Assembly: GCA_024708885.1 (NCBI GenBank)
Contig: JANJXT010000063.1
Span: 62,001-126,000 of the forward strand
DNA length: 64,000 nt
Direction of reading: 5' to 3'
Origin: Thiobacillus sp.
GTDB taxonomy: Bacteria; Pseudomonadota; Gammaproteobacteria; Burkholderiales; Thiobacillaceae
Shown: positions 1 through 10,996 of the stretch, one piece after another
Numbering within the stretch: the stretch's first letter is position 1
How the letters are laid out: every line of letters starts with the position of its first letter
The notes under the pieces: generated by a model
What the model saw: the letters and a program-made list of their open reading frames with translations, nothing else
What the model was told of the DNA's origin: nothing
The model's database searches: none
Translations under genes and position numbers: made by a program

Positions 1-2532
1 CGGCAGGTAGGCGGCGGCGGCTTCGCACAGCCAGGCGTAGAAGGGCAATTGCACGGCTTCGTCGGGCGCCTTGAGTTTCTTTTTCAGGCCTTGCGCGGCG
101 CCGGTCTTGTAGTCGATCACGTAGCGGGCGTCGCCTTTTGCATCGACGCGGTCGACGCGACCGTGCAGGGCGATGTCGCCGAGGCCCGCCACGGTCCGGG
201 TCACCGAAAAACCGGTTTCGCCGGACTCAAAGCGCCAGCCGGCGGACGCATGCGCCAGCCAGGCGTCGACGTAGGCGGGCTGGATGCCGTCCCACTGGCT
301 TGCCCAGGCGGCGGCGGTGTACGCGGGCAGGGCGGCGAATTCGGCGGCGGAGCAAGCGCGCAGCTGCGCCAGTGCGGCGTCGCGTTCGAGCGGCGGGGCG
401 CCGTCGTGAAAGGCCTTGAGGATGCGGTGCAGGGCGTTGCCGTAGTCGCTCTTGTCGAGCGCGTCGTCGGCCTCGTCGAGTTCGCGGATGCCGAGCACGC
501 TTTTCACGAAAAACCGGTACGGGCAGTCGAGCAGGGTCTGGTAGGCGGTCGGCGCATAGCGTCGCGGCAGGTGTGCGGCCGGGGCGGTCGGCGCGGGCTG
601 CACGCAGGCGGCGGGCAGCGGGCTCGTCTGCGTGGGCGGCGTGCCGGGGGCCTGGGTCGGCAGCTCGCTGTTCCACGCGGCCCGGTGCAGCGCCTGCAGC
701 CGCAGCACCAGCGGCGAGGCGGGATTGGGCTCGTCGTCGTGCCAGGCCTGCCAGCTCAGCAGCGCGGGCCCCTGGACCAGCAGCTGCATGAGATCGGCGG
801 TGGCCGCCTCGGCCTCGGCGGCGGCGGTGGGCAGGCCCAGCTGCGCGCGGGTGGACTGGGAGAACAGCCCGGGCGCCGGACGCGGCGGCAGGCGGCGGGC
901 GTCGGCGCCGATCACCGCGACGGCGTCGAACAGGCGTCCGCGCGCGGCGGGCAAGGACGTCAGGACGATCGGGCTGACGATGCGGGGGTCGGTGAAGCTG
1001 GCCGACTCGAGCGCCAGGTTGAGCCAGCGCCGCCATTCGCCGAAGCCGTATTTTTCCGTGTCTTCGGACAGGTCGCGGCGCAGGTCTTCGAGTGTTTCGA
1101 GCACGCCGGCGCCGGCGGCATCGGCCGCGAGCGGCGCGACGGCATCCAGTTTGGCGAGGCTGTCGCCCAGACGCGCGAGCCAGGTCGCGAGCGGCGCGCG
1201 CGTCTGGGCAAAGCCCTGACGCGCGTCGAAGAGCGCAGCCAGCCACGCCGGCAGGGCGCCGAACTCGGCATGCGCCAGCCGCTGCATGTCGGCCATGCCC
1301 TGCGCCACGCCCTGCCGCCGCAGCGCAAGTTCGAACCGCAGCACCTGGCGCTCGCGCGCCGCAGGATCCCCGAGCAGGAAGGGCGATTTCAGCAGGTCGA
1401 GCAGCTCGACGTGCGGGAAGTCGCCTGCCACGCATTCCAGCCAGCGGTCGACGACCGCGGCGGCGGCAGTGGTCGACAGCGTCCAGCCGGTTTCGTCGGC
1501 CACCAGCACGTCCATGCGTTCGAGCAGCGCACGCACCCGGCGCGCCGTTTCGCGGTCGAGTGCGATCAGCGCAAGCTCGCGCCGGCCGGCGTGCAGCTGC
1601 GCCGCCACCCAGGCGGCGACCGCGCGCGCTTCGGCCTCAAGATGCGGTGCCGGGCCAAGCGTGATGCATGCCTGCAGCGACGAGCCGGAAACCTCGCGCG
1701 CCAGCAGGGCGGCGCGGTCGCGCAGGGGCGGTTCGGTGCATTGCCAGGCCTGACGCAGGGCAAAGCGCACGGGGTCGCCGGGCGCGGCGGACGGCTCGAA
1801 CAGTTCGAGCGGGACGCGTTCGCCGCACCGCTCGAGAAACCGCTTTTCGACGGCGGTCAGGGTGCCCAGCGCGTAGCCGTAGATCGCCTTGGGCCCAGCG
1901 CTCGCTTCCCCCCCAATTTTGGGGGTGGGTCGGGGCGAGGGCGGTTGCGGCGCCGTCCCCATCCGATCGAGCAGCCGATCGAGCGCGCGTGCGTAGTGCG
2001 CCGCGGGATCCTGCCCGTCGCGGTTCATCGTCTGCCACACCGCCTCGATCAACGCCGTTTCACGCTCAAGTGCGGCGCGGCCGGGCGCATCGGCGTGCAG
2101 TGCCCGCATCCGGGGGGCGATCCCGTCGCCCAGGCGGGCGGCGGAGAGCTCGTCGGCCAGTTGCAGCAGTTCGCCGGCGAGCGCCCAGCGGTCGACGTCG
2201 CCCAGCCAATCGACACGCCGCAACACGCCATGCAGGCGTGCCAGCCGCCGCGCCTGCGGTTCGGCGCGGCCGTCGGCCACGCTTTCGGCCCAGGCCTTGA
2301 GGGGGATGATGTGCGGCGGAACCAGCGCGGCACGGCCGGCTTCGCGCGCCAGCGTGCGCGCGAAATCCTGCCCGGCGCGGTGATTGGGGACGAGCACGAC
2401 GATGCCGGACAGGTCCGGCAGGCTGTCGGCGTGACGCTCGAGCAGGCGGCGCGCGACGGCCCGCGGCAGCGACGCGCCGGCGAGCGGAATCAGCGTTCCA
2501 GGTATTGGCGCTTGTCCTTCACCTTGGCCCAT
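1..2532 (-). CDS. RecB/AddB-like PD-(D/E)XK nuclease-family DNA repair protein (partial, runs off left edge)
   Basis: Continuous minus-strand frame; N-term ...[47 protein letters not shown]-terminal part contains [12 protein letters not shown] and [12 protein letters not shown] typical of PD-(D/E)XK nucleases. Start ATG at 2532 overlaps fdxA; start uncertain. Confidence 0.8.
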   Translation of the reverse strand, partial: MGQGEGQAPIPGTLIPLAGASLPRAVARRLLERHADSLPDLSGIVVLVPNHRAGQDFARTLAREAGRAALVPPHIIPLKAWAESVADGRAEPQARRLARLHGVLRRVDWLGDVDRWALAGELLQLADELSAARLGDGIAPRMRALHADAPGRAALERETALIEAVWQTMNRDGQDPAAHYARALDRLLDRMGTAPQPPSPRPTPKIGGEASAGPKAIYGYALGTLTAVEKRFLERCGERVPLELFEPSAAPGDPVRFALRQAWQCTEPPLRDRAALLAREVSGSSLQACITLGPAPHLEAEARAVAAWVAAQLHAGRRELALIALDRETARRVRALLERMDVLVADETGWTLSTTAAAAVVDRWLECVAGDFPHVELLDLLKSPFLLGDPAARERQVLRFELALRRQGVAQGMADMQRLAHAEFGALPAWLAALFDARQGFAQTRAPLATWLARLGDSLAKLDAVAPLAADAAGAGVLETLEDLRRDLSEDTEKYGFGEWRRWLNLALESASFTDPRIVSPIVLTSLPAARGRLFDAVAVIGADARRLPPRPAPGLFSQSTRAQLGLPTAAAEAEAATADLMQLLVQGPALLSWQAWHDDEPNPASPLVLRLQALHRAAWNSELPTQAPGTPPTQTSPLPAACVQPAPTAPAAHLPRRYAPTAYQTLLDCPYRFFVKSVLGIRELDEADDALDKSDYGNALHRILKAFHDGAPPLERDAALAQLRACSAAEFAALPAYTAAAWASQWDGIQPAYVDAWLAHASAGWRFESGETGFSVTRTVAGLGDIALHGRVDRVDAKGDARYVIDYKTGAAQGLKKKLKAPDEAVQLPFYAWLCEAAAAYLP

Positions 2533-2813
2533 TCGTCGGCATCCGCCAGCGGCTCCTTCTTCTCGACGATGACCTTCCACTGCTTGGCCAGTTCCGCGTT
2601 GAGCGCGATGTAGGCGCGCTGGTCATCCGGCACGTCATCCTCCGCATAGATGGCCTCGACCGGGCACTCGGCGACACACAGGGTGCAGTCGATGCACTCC
2701 TCCGGATCGATGACGAGGAAATTCGCGCCTTCGTGGAAACAGTCGACCGGGCAGACGTCGACACAGTCGGTATATTTGCACTTTATGCAGGCTTCGGTGA
2801 CAACATAGGTCAT
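2490..2813 (-). CDS. fdxA: 7Fe ferredoxin FdxA
   Basis: [29 protein letters not shown]... two Cys clusters. Confidence 0.95.
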   Translation of the reverse strand: MTYVVTEACIKCKYTDCVDVCPVDCFHEGANFLVIDPEECIDCTLCVAECPVEAIYAEDDVPDDQRAYIALNAELAKQWKVIVEKKEPLADADEWAKVKDKRQYLER

Positions 2814-2979
2814 TTGCGCGTATCCTTTTCCGTTATAAAGGGGGGCCCCGGGGGTTGCTTGCGAGGGGTGGTTTTGATGTAGCATATCGGCACAAAACCG
2901 AATTTTCCAGCCTTACCGTCTTCCATCCGACCCCTCCGGGCCCGAACGCCCCACCGCCTCTCACACTAGGAGCTTCCCG

Positions 2980-3306
2980 ATGAGCGAGCATGTTCATTAC
3001 ATTTCCGACGATTCCTTCGAGCAGGAAGTCTTGCAGGCCGGACTGCCGGTGCTGGTGGATTACTGGGCGGACTGGTGCGGCCCATGCAAGATGATCTCGC
3101 CGATTCTCGACGAAGTGGCCAAGGAATACGCCGGCAAGCTCAAGGTGTGCAAGCTCAACATCGACGAGAACCAGGCCACCCCGCCGAAATTCGGCATCCG
3201 CGGCATCCCCACCCTGATGATCTTCAAGAACGGCAACGTCGAAGCCACCAAGGTCGGCGCCCTGTCCAAGTCGCAACTCACTGCCTTCGTCGACAGCAAC
3301 ATCTGA
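2980..3306 (+). CDS. trxA: thioredoxin
   Basis: 108 aa, [15 protein letters not shown] active site. Confidence 0.97.
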   Translation: MSEHVHYISDDSFEQEVLQAGLPVLVDYWADWCGPCKMISPILDEVAKEYAGKLKVCKLNIDENQATPPKFGIRGIPTLMIFKNGNVEATKVGALSKSQLTAFVDSNI

Positions 3307-3422
3307 ATCAACGCCCCGCTGCCCGGGCGGCTTCTGTCGACAGCCCTCTGCTGGCGACGCCGTCCGGCTCCACCCGCTTCCCACATCCGGCGCTTTCAAT
3401 CGCGCCCATCCAGGTCCATCCC

Positions 3423-4682
<1,260 letters not shown>

Positions 4683-4763
4683 CGCAGGGACGAATCGCCT
4701 CCCTGCCGCGCCCGCTGCGGGGTCGCACGTGCCGAGGCTCCGCCCTCCGCGGGCGCACACTCC

Positions 4764-4842
4764 GGCGATGGAATTCCTCCTCGACAAGATCCGCGCCGCC
4801 AAGAACAACGCGGAATTCTTCGACTCGATGCGCCGGGGTTAA
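4764..4842 (+). repeat. partial duplicate of the rho 3' end
   Basis: 79 bp matching 4604..4682 with 4 differences; encodes [24 protein letters not shown]-stop. Confidence 0.95.
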
Positions 4843-4982
4843 AGGCCTTCTCCGCGAATGTGTTCCTTGGTTTTCCTTCGCGCTCCTTCGCGTTCCTTCG
4901 CGGATAAAAATGTTGTTGCCTGCCGCGGCCAGGCCCGCTATAATCTCGCGTTCTCCGAATTCAACCCGTTTAAGGAATTGCC

Positions 4983-5189
4983 ATGAAAGCCGGCATTCAT
5001 CCCGATTACAAAGAAGTTGCCGTGACCTGCTCCTGCGGCAGCACGTTCGTCACCCGTTCGACGCTGGGCAAGGACAAGCTGCACGTCGAGGTCTGCGCCG
5101 CCTGCCATCCGTTCTACACCGGCAAGCAGAAGATCGTCGACACGGCCGGCCGCGTCGAGAAGTTCCGCCAGCGCTATGGCATGAAATAA
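4983..5189 (+). CDS. rpmE: 50S ribosomal protein L31
   Basis: 68 aa [22 protein letters not shown]...[21 protein letters not shown]. Confidence 0.97.
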   Translation: MKAGIHPDYKEVAVTCSCGSTFVTRSTLGKDKLHVEVCAACHPFYTGKQKIVDTAGRVEKFRQRYGMK

Positions 5190-5205
5190 GCGCGCCCTGC
5201 GCAGT

Positions 5206-5233
5206 GCAAAAAGCGGCTTCGGCCGCTTTTTGC
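5206..5233 (+). terminator. Rho-independent terminator after rpmE
   Basis: GCAAAAAGCGGC-TTCG-GCCGCTTTTTGC hairpin followed by TTTT. Confidence 0.9.
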
Positions 5234-5320
5234 TTTTCTGCGGTGTCGCAACGGTATGATTCCGGGTTCATGCCGACCTGCGGTCTGTTGGATAATCCGG
5301 GCCTATACATTCCACGCAAA

Positions 5321-5505
5321 TGAACCTGGAAAAAGCACTTGAACCACAGAGACACAGAGACACAGAGACACAGAGAACGGCGAGCAAGAACATGCGCTTG
5401 CATTCCTTCCGTGGCTCACCCAATGGATGAGTGGGAAAAAACGCGGGGAATCCCTGTTTTTCGGGTTTCTCTGTATCTCTGTGTCTCTGTGGTGCGGAAT
5501 GTAGG
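5321..5505 (+). repeat. dispersed element family A, copy 1
   Basis: TGAACCTGGAAAAAGCACTTGAACCACAGAGACACAGAGA ... TCTCTGTGTCTCTGTGGTGCGGAATGTAGG; terminal inverted repeats; shared with 20200..20354 and 48886..49049. Confidence 0.9.
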
Positions 5506-6966
5506 ATGAACGACGTGTATCCGAAGACGCTTCGCCGTATCGTTGCCGCCCTCGCCGGCGTGCTGGCGCTGAGTCATTGCGCGCAGAACCCGGTCACCGG
5601 CGACAAGGATTTCGTGCTGATGTCCGAGGCGCAGGAAATCCAGATGGGCCTGCAGGCCCACAAGGACGTGCTGAAGGAATATCCGGCGCTGGACAACGCC
5701 GCGCTGCAGGCCTACGTGACGGAAGTGGGCCAGCGCCTGGCGCAGCAGAGCCATCGGCCGCAGCTGCAATGGCATTTCACGGTGGTCGACAGCCCGGACG
5801 TCAACGCCTTTGCGCTACCCGGCGGCTACGTCTACATCACGCGCGGCATCATGGCCTATCTGAATTCGGAGGCCGAGCTCGCCGGGGTGATCGGCCACGA
5901 GATCGGGCACGTCACCGCGCGCCACGGGGTGCGCCAGCAGAGCGCGCAGACGGCGGCGGGGCTGGGGGCGGTGCTCGGTTCGGTGCTGGTGCCGGGGCTG
6001 GGCAATCAGGCCGGTGCCAACCTGCTGCAGACCCTGGCGCAGGCGTGGACGGCCGGCTACGGCCGCGAGCACGAGCTGGAATCGGACCGTCTGGGGGCAC
6101 AGTATCTCGCGCGCACCGGTTATTCGCCGCAGGCGATGATCGACGTCATCGGCGTGCTGAAAAACCAGGAATTGTTCGCCGCGGACGAGGCCCGGCGGGA
6201 CGGACGCCAGCCGCGCAGCTATCACGGCACCTTCGACACCCACCCGAGCAACGACACCCGCCTGAAGCAGGTGGTCGGCGAGGCGGAAAAATACACGGTA
6301 CAGGCCCCCCGCGAGGGCCGCAACGAATACCTGCAGCAACTGGCAGGCGTGGTGTTCGGCGACAGCCCGGCGCAGGGGCTGATCCGCAACAATCAGCTGC
6401 TGCACCCGGTGCTGGGTCTCGCCATGCAGTTCCCGCCCGGCTGGCGGGTGGACAACCGGCCCGACCGGGTTGTCGCGCTGAGCCCGAAGGGCGATGCACT
6501 GGTGGAACTGCAACCGGGCCCGCGCAACGACCAGCCGCTGGTAACGCTGCAGAAGGGTCTCAAGCTCGACGCCGGCGCGCGCTACGACACCGGCCAGTTG
6601 AGCGGCCACCCCGCGGCGTTCGCTGCGGGCGCGCAGCAGGGCAAGCCGGTCCTCGTCGCCGCCGTGGTCTTCAAGGGCGCCCAGTATCTCGTCGCCGGCA
6701 TGGCGAAGGACAAAGCGGCCTACGACCGCGAGCGCGCCACGCTGCGCAACGCGCTCAACAGTTTTCGCGCGCTCACCCCCAGCGAAGTCCGCGACGCACG
6801 CCCGTACCGGCTGCAGCTGACGACGGCGCAGCCCGGCACGACCATGGCGGCGCTGGCGCGGCAGTCGCCCCTGGGCGCCACGGCCGAAAGCCAGTTGCGC
6901 CTGATGAACGCACTGTATCCCGGCGGCGAGCCGCACGCGGGACAGCGCCTGAAAATTGTCCAGTAA
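5506..6966 (+). CDS. M48 family metalloprotease (BepA-like)
   Basis: LSHCAQNPVTGDKDF..., HEIGHVTARHG zinc motif. Confidence 0.9.
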   Translation: MNDVYPKTLRRIVAALAGVLALSHCAQNPVTGDKDFVLMSEAQEIQMGLQAHKDVLKEYPALDNAALQAYVTEVGQRLAQQSHRPQLQWHFTVVDSPDVNAFALPGGYVYITRGIMAYLNSEAELAGVIGHEIGHVTARHGVRQQSAQTAAGLGAVLGSVLVPGLGNQAGANLLQTLAQAWTAGYGREHELESDRLGAQYLARTGYSPQAMIDVIGVLKNQELFAADEARRDGRQPRSYHGTFDTHPSNDTRLKQVVGEAEKYTVQAPREGRNEYLQQLAGVVFGDSPAQGLIRNNQLLHPVLGLAMQFPPGWRVDNRPDRVVALSPKGDALVELQPGPRNDQPLVTLQKGLKLDAGARYDTGQLSGHPAAFAAGAQQGKPVLVAAVVFKGAQYLVAGMAKDKAAYDRERATLRNALNSFRALTPSEVRDARPYRLQLTTAQPGTTMAALARQSPLGATAESQLRLMNALYPGGEPHAGQRLKIVQ

Positions 6967-8509
6967 GCCACTCTCCCCGACGCAGGCGGGCCTGCTGCTG
7001 CTGTGCGCGGCCTGGATCGTGCCGGGGCTGATCGGCCACGCGCCGTGGAAGGGCGGCGACGGCGATCATTTCGTGACGCTGTGGCTGTGGCTGCAGCGCG
7101 GCGTGCCGCTTGGCGACGCACCGCCGCTGTATTTCTGGACGGCCGCGGCCACCGCCTGGCTCACTTCGCCCTTTCTGGCGCTTGCCGACGGCGCGCGCCT
7201 CGCCTCGGGGGTATTCGTCGCGCTGGCCCTGTGGTTCACCGCCCGGGCCGCACAGGCCCTGTACGGCGCCGAGCACCGCTGGGCCGCGGCGCTGGTGCTG
7301 ATGGGCAGCGTCGGCCTCCTGGTGCGCGGCCACGAACTCAACGCGTACACTGCACAGTTCGCCGCCGCGGCGATCATGCTGGACGGCGTCGCGCGCCTGC
7401 CGCAGGGACGCAGCGGCGGCGGCCTCGTCGCGCTGGGCGCGGCCTTGCTGCTGCTGGCCGGCGGTGCTGCCGAGGCCGTGCTGTTCCTGCTCCTGGCCGT
7501 GGCGCTGGCCGCCGCGGTCCCCGCACACCGCACCCCGGCCGCGCGTCGTGCGCTGGCGTGGGGCCTCACGGGCGCACTGGCTTTCGCAGTGGTCTGGATC
7601 GTCTGGCTCACTGCGCGGCAGGCCACGCTGTCCGCAGCACTCGGGCTGGATCGCTGGATGGGTTCCGCGAGCCTGCGGCCGCTGTACTACCCCGGCATCC
7701 TCGGCTGGTTCGCGTGGCCGGCCTGGCCGCTCGCGGCATGGGCGCTGTACCGTGGCCGCCGCCAGTGGCGCACGGCCGCAATCGGCCTGCCATTGCTGGC
7801 GTGTGTCGGCCTGCTGCTGCTGTATGCGTTCGTGGTGCGCCCGGGGGAAGAGCGCGGTCTCATCCTGCTCCTGCCGTTGAGCCTGCTCGCTGCGGCCGGG
7901 GTGCTCACCCTGCGCCGCGGCGCGGCGAACGCGCTGCTGTGGTTCGCGGTGATGCTGTTCGGCTTCATCGGCCTGCTGTTCTGGGTGTACTGGAGCGCGC
8001 ACGATCTGGGCACGCCTGCCCGGCTGGCACAGCGGCTGGTTCGGCTCGGCGTACCCGACGTCGGCACGCTGCGCCCGTGGGCACCGGCGCTGGGCGCACT
8101 CCTCACCCTCGCGTGGATCGGGTTTCTGTCGCGGACAGCACGCTCGCCCTTGCGCCCCGCGCTGGTGTGGGCGGCCGGCATGACCTTCATCTGGACCCTG
8201 CTGCTGGCACTGTTTCTCGCGCCGCTCGACCGCCGCCTGTCGTACGTGAGCGTCGCGGAAGAACTGGTCGCCCGTGTGCCCCCCGGCGCGTGCATCCAGA
8301 CCCACACCGTGCGCAGCACGCAGCGCCTGCTGCTTGCGTACCACAGCGGGCGCACGCTGGCGCCGGCCGACCTCGACTGTAGCTGGCTGCTGCTGGAAAC
8401 CCGCAGCCGCGGCATCGAACCGCACGTGCCGGACACCTGGATCAAGCAATGGGACGGCGCCCGCCCAGGCGATCGCTCCGACCGCTTCCATCTGTATGTC
8501 CGTCGCTGA
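6956..8509 (+). CDS. polytopic membrane protein, putative glycosyltransferase (ArnT-like)
   Basis: 517 aa, TTG start, many TM segments, PWKGGDGDHF-type N-term region; family by resemblance only. Confidence 0.6.
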   Translation: MSSKPLSPTQAGLLLLCAAWIVPGLIGHAPWKGGDGDHFVTLWLWLQRGVPLGDAPPLYFWTAAATAWLTSPFLALADGARLASGVFVALALWFTARAAQALYGAEHRWAAALVLMGSVGLLVRGHELNAYTAQFAAAAIMLDGVARLPQGRSGGGLVALGAALLLLAGGAAEAVLFLLLAVALAAAVPAHRTPAARRALAWGLTGALAFAVVWIVWLTARQATLSAALGLDRWMGSASLRPLYYPGILGWFAWPAWPLAAWALYRGRRQWRTAAIGLPLLACVGLLLLYAFVVRPGEERGLILLLPLSLLAAAGVLTLRRGAANALLWFAVMLFGFIGLLFWVYWSAHDLGTPARLAQRLVRLGVPDVGTLRPWAPALGALLTLAWIGFLSRTARSPLRPALVWAAGMTFIWTLLLALFLAPLDRRLSYVSVAEELVARVPPGACIQTHTVRSTQRLLLAYHSGRTLAPADLDCSWLLLETRSRGIEPHVPDTWIKQWDGARPGDRSDRFHLYVRR

Positions 8510-9065
8510 GCGGGTCGCCGCGGTCATTCTCGCCGGTGGCCAGGGCCGCCGCATGGGTGGCGCCGACAAGGGACTGCTGGACTACCGCGGACGCCCGCTG
8601 GTCGAATGGGTGCTCGACGCGCTGGCACCACAGGTCGCAGAAATCCTGATCAGCGCCAACCGCAATCTCGATCGCTACGCACGGTATGGCCGACGCGTGC
8701 TGCCCGATGCCCTGCCCGACTTTCCCGGGCCGCTTGCCGGCGTGCTGGCCGCGCTCGACGCGGTCGACACCGAGTGGCTGCTCGCCGTGCCGTGCGACAC
8801 GCCCCACCTGCCCGCCGACCTTGTCCTGCGCCTGCTCGGCGCTGCGCAGTACGAGGAGGTGCCGCTGGCGGTCGCGGCGGACGAAGCGCGGGTGCACCAT
8901 TCCTGCTTTCTCGTGCGCACCGACCAGCGTGAACAGCTGACCGCCTATCTCGCCCGCGGCGAACGCGCGGTGCGCCGCTGGCATGCGGAACTCGCCTCGG
9001 TGCAGGTGCGTTTCGCGGCCGCCGCGTTCGTCAATTTCAATCAGCCTGACGACCTGCAGCATTAA
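8496..9065 (+). CDS. mobA: molybdenum cofactor guanylyltransferase
   Basis: AVILAGGQGRRMGGADKGLLDYRGRPL..., PCDTPHLP. Confidence 0.92.
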   Translation: MSVAERVAAVILAGGQGRRMGGADKGLLDYRGRPLVEWVLDALAPQVAEILISANRNLDRYARYGRRVLPDALPDFPGPLAGVLAALDAVDTEWLLAVPCDTPHLPADLVLRLLGAAQYEEVPLAVAADEARVHHSCFLVRTDQREQLTAYLARGERAVRRWHAELASVQVRFAAAAFVNFNQPDDLQH

Positions 9066-9469
9066 CTGGCGACGTCCTTCGGGACGGTGTTCCGCCGAGG
9101 CAAAAAACAAGCAGGAACCAAGTATTGTACGGACAAGCCGACGGCCCGCCACTGCACGAATGGCGGAGCCCGAGCACTGGCGGGAGGCGAAAAAAGCGGT
9201 CAGCGGCGCTTTCAGCAAGGCCTGTTCACCGACGCCACGCAGCACTGCTGCCCTCTCGCTCAATTTCCCATAGCGAGGCCATCTGGAAAACAATTTTTCT
9301 CTCAACCCATTGTTTTTACGAATACTTATCTATTTTTTGAAGTTGCTTTCCGAAGGCTCTGGAAAATAACCCAAAACTGCGCTCAGCACCCGGCTCTCTC
9401 TCGAACAAGCCCGCTTCTCAGAGTTAAAGAAAACAACCTGCCATGTATGAGCTTGATTAACAAGAGATT

Positions 9470-10975
9470 TTAGGTGCTGTCACCGTTGTTTTCTTCCAGT
9501 CCGGATAACAAACTGGGCTGCTCGCCAGCTTGCGACGGCTTGGTATAGGCCATATTGCGCTTGCCCCGATCCGGTAACGGTTCGAGGAGGCCCTGTTCCA
9601 CCCAGGCGCCCAGCATCTTCGATGCCTTGAGCGTTTCCACCCCGGCGATCTTGCACAGTTCGGCATTGGCAATCGAGCCCTTTCGGTCGATCCAGCCGCT
9701 CACTTCATCCCATGCGCTGGGACGTTCCAGATTTAGCAGTGTCACTGTCACGCTTTCCACCGCGGCTTCGGTGTTCTGGCTGTATTGTGGCGGGTAGAGT
9801 TGGGCAGCCGACATCTCGGCGAACATCATTTTGACTCCCTCGCCAGCGTCGATGTTGGGCGCCACCGGAAACTCCCGCAGGTTTTGTGCGATCAGGGGAT
9901 TGCGCGCCTTGGAACCGGCGCGGCCGATGTTGGCTGGGGTGATGCTGCCAGGAAACACGCCGGGGCTTTCCACCTCGATGCGATCGTCGAAGATACGGAT
10001 GAAAATGTCGCGATTGAGCCGGTAATCGCGGTGAATCACCGCGTTGACAATGGCTTCCTTGACCACCCGCTCCGGGTACACGTGGCGCGTCTTGAAACCG
10101 CTGCCGGAGAGTGTCAGCCCCTGGGCCAGTTCATCGAGCACGGTTTTGACTGCCTCATCGATCTGGTCGATCAGCGGGCCGCGTATCGTCTTGGCGGACT
10201 TCTTCAGGTTGGGCGTGGCGCCATGCAGCGGCGTCCTGCCGTCGTACACCATCAGGCGGATGTCTGCGCGCGTGTCGTAAGCGGCAAGCAGACTGCCCGG
10301 TTCGTCGGCAAACAGCAATACTGCCGCGCGCGTGGGCTGCACCGCCGCCCCCGCTTTGATGGCCAGGCCAATGCGCTGCAGTTGCTCGGCAAACGCGCCC
10401 GATTTGAGCCCTCTTGCGGCTACAAAACGCTTCCAGGCATCCGTTTCCAGCAGCTCCAGCGCCACCGGCACCGGCTCGCTCACGGCACTGCGCACCCCGC
10501 GCCGGTAATGCAGGTCGGCAATCTCGGCCGCGTTCATCTCGCGGTTGCTCGCATCCATGCGTGTCCAGGTGCCGTCGCTCACCACGGAGTGCACCCGCTC
10601 GCTCTTTTCCACCTGCAACAGCACGATATGGCCCGGCTGGCCGTCGTGAAGCACACACGGCAGGCGCAGCCAGTGCAGGCGCTCGATCGGGGGCGCAAAG
10701 CGCTCCATCACGTGCCGGCGAAGGTCGTCGAAGCCTTCGGGGTTTTCCTCAATGCCGAACAGGCGGCTTTCGGGTTTGGCGCCGGGTTTCAGGTCTTTGG
10801 CGTCGCCCACACCGATGACCAGCAGGCCCCCTTCGCTGTTGGCAAAGGCGCAGATGGTTTCGATGATCCGACCATGCTTGCTGCTGATGCGCTTGAAATC
10901 GAGGGCGCGGCTTTCCGGTGCAGCCAGCAGGGCGGCGATGCGGTCGGCAGCCTGGGTTGGGGAAAGATCAATCAT
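9470..10975 (-). CDS. AlbA_2 (Schlafen-type) domain ATP-binding protein
   Basis: 501 aa; ALDFKRISSKHGRIIETICAFANSEGGLLVIGVGDAK; C-terminal NAVIHRDY ... region. Confidence 0.82.
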   Translation of the reverse strand: MIDLSPTQAADRIAALLAAPESRALDFKRISSKHGRIIETICAFANSEGGLLVIGVGDAKDLKPGAKPESRLFGIEENPEGFDDLRRHVMERFAPPIERLHWLRLPCVLHDGQPGHIVLLQVEKSERVHSVVSDGTWTRMDASNREMNAAEIADLHYRRGVRSAVSEPVPVALELLETDAWKRFVAARGLKSGAFAEQLQRIGLAIKAGAAVQPTRAAVLLFADEPGSLLAAYDTRADIRLMVYDGRTPLHGATPNLKKSAKTIRGPLIDQIDEAVKTVLDELAQGLTLSGSGFKTRHVYPERVVKEAIVNAVIHRDYRLNRDIFIRIFDDRIEVESPGVFPGSITPANIGRAGSKARNPLIAQNLREFPVAPNIDAGEGVKMMFAEMSAAQLYPPQYSQNTEAAVESVTVTLLNLERPSAWDEVSGWIDRKGSIANAELCKIAGVETLKASKMLGAWVEQGLLEPLPDRGKRNMAYTKPSQAGEQPSLLSGLEENNGDST

Positions 10976-10996
10976 GGTCGCCAGTCACTTGCTCGC

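Noticed and set aside
49-2613. 854-aa plus-strand ORF
   Set aside because: Antisense to the AddB/RecB-like nuclease; low-complexity Arg/Gly/Ala composition typical of GC-rich antisense frames.
4768-4842. 24-codon [27 protein letters not shown] as a real peptide gene
   Set aside because: No Shine-Dalgarno seen; better explained as a duplicated rho tail.
5337-5500. CRISPR-like array suggested by repeated CACAGAGA units
   Set aside because: Units are tandem 8-mers at the ends of a dispersed element, with no spacer-repeat periodicity.
9066-9470. Short ORFs in the AT-rich gap after mobA
   Set aside because: No recognisable motifs, overlapping frames of similar length; treated as island flank.
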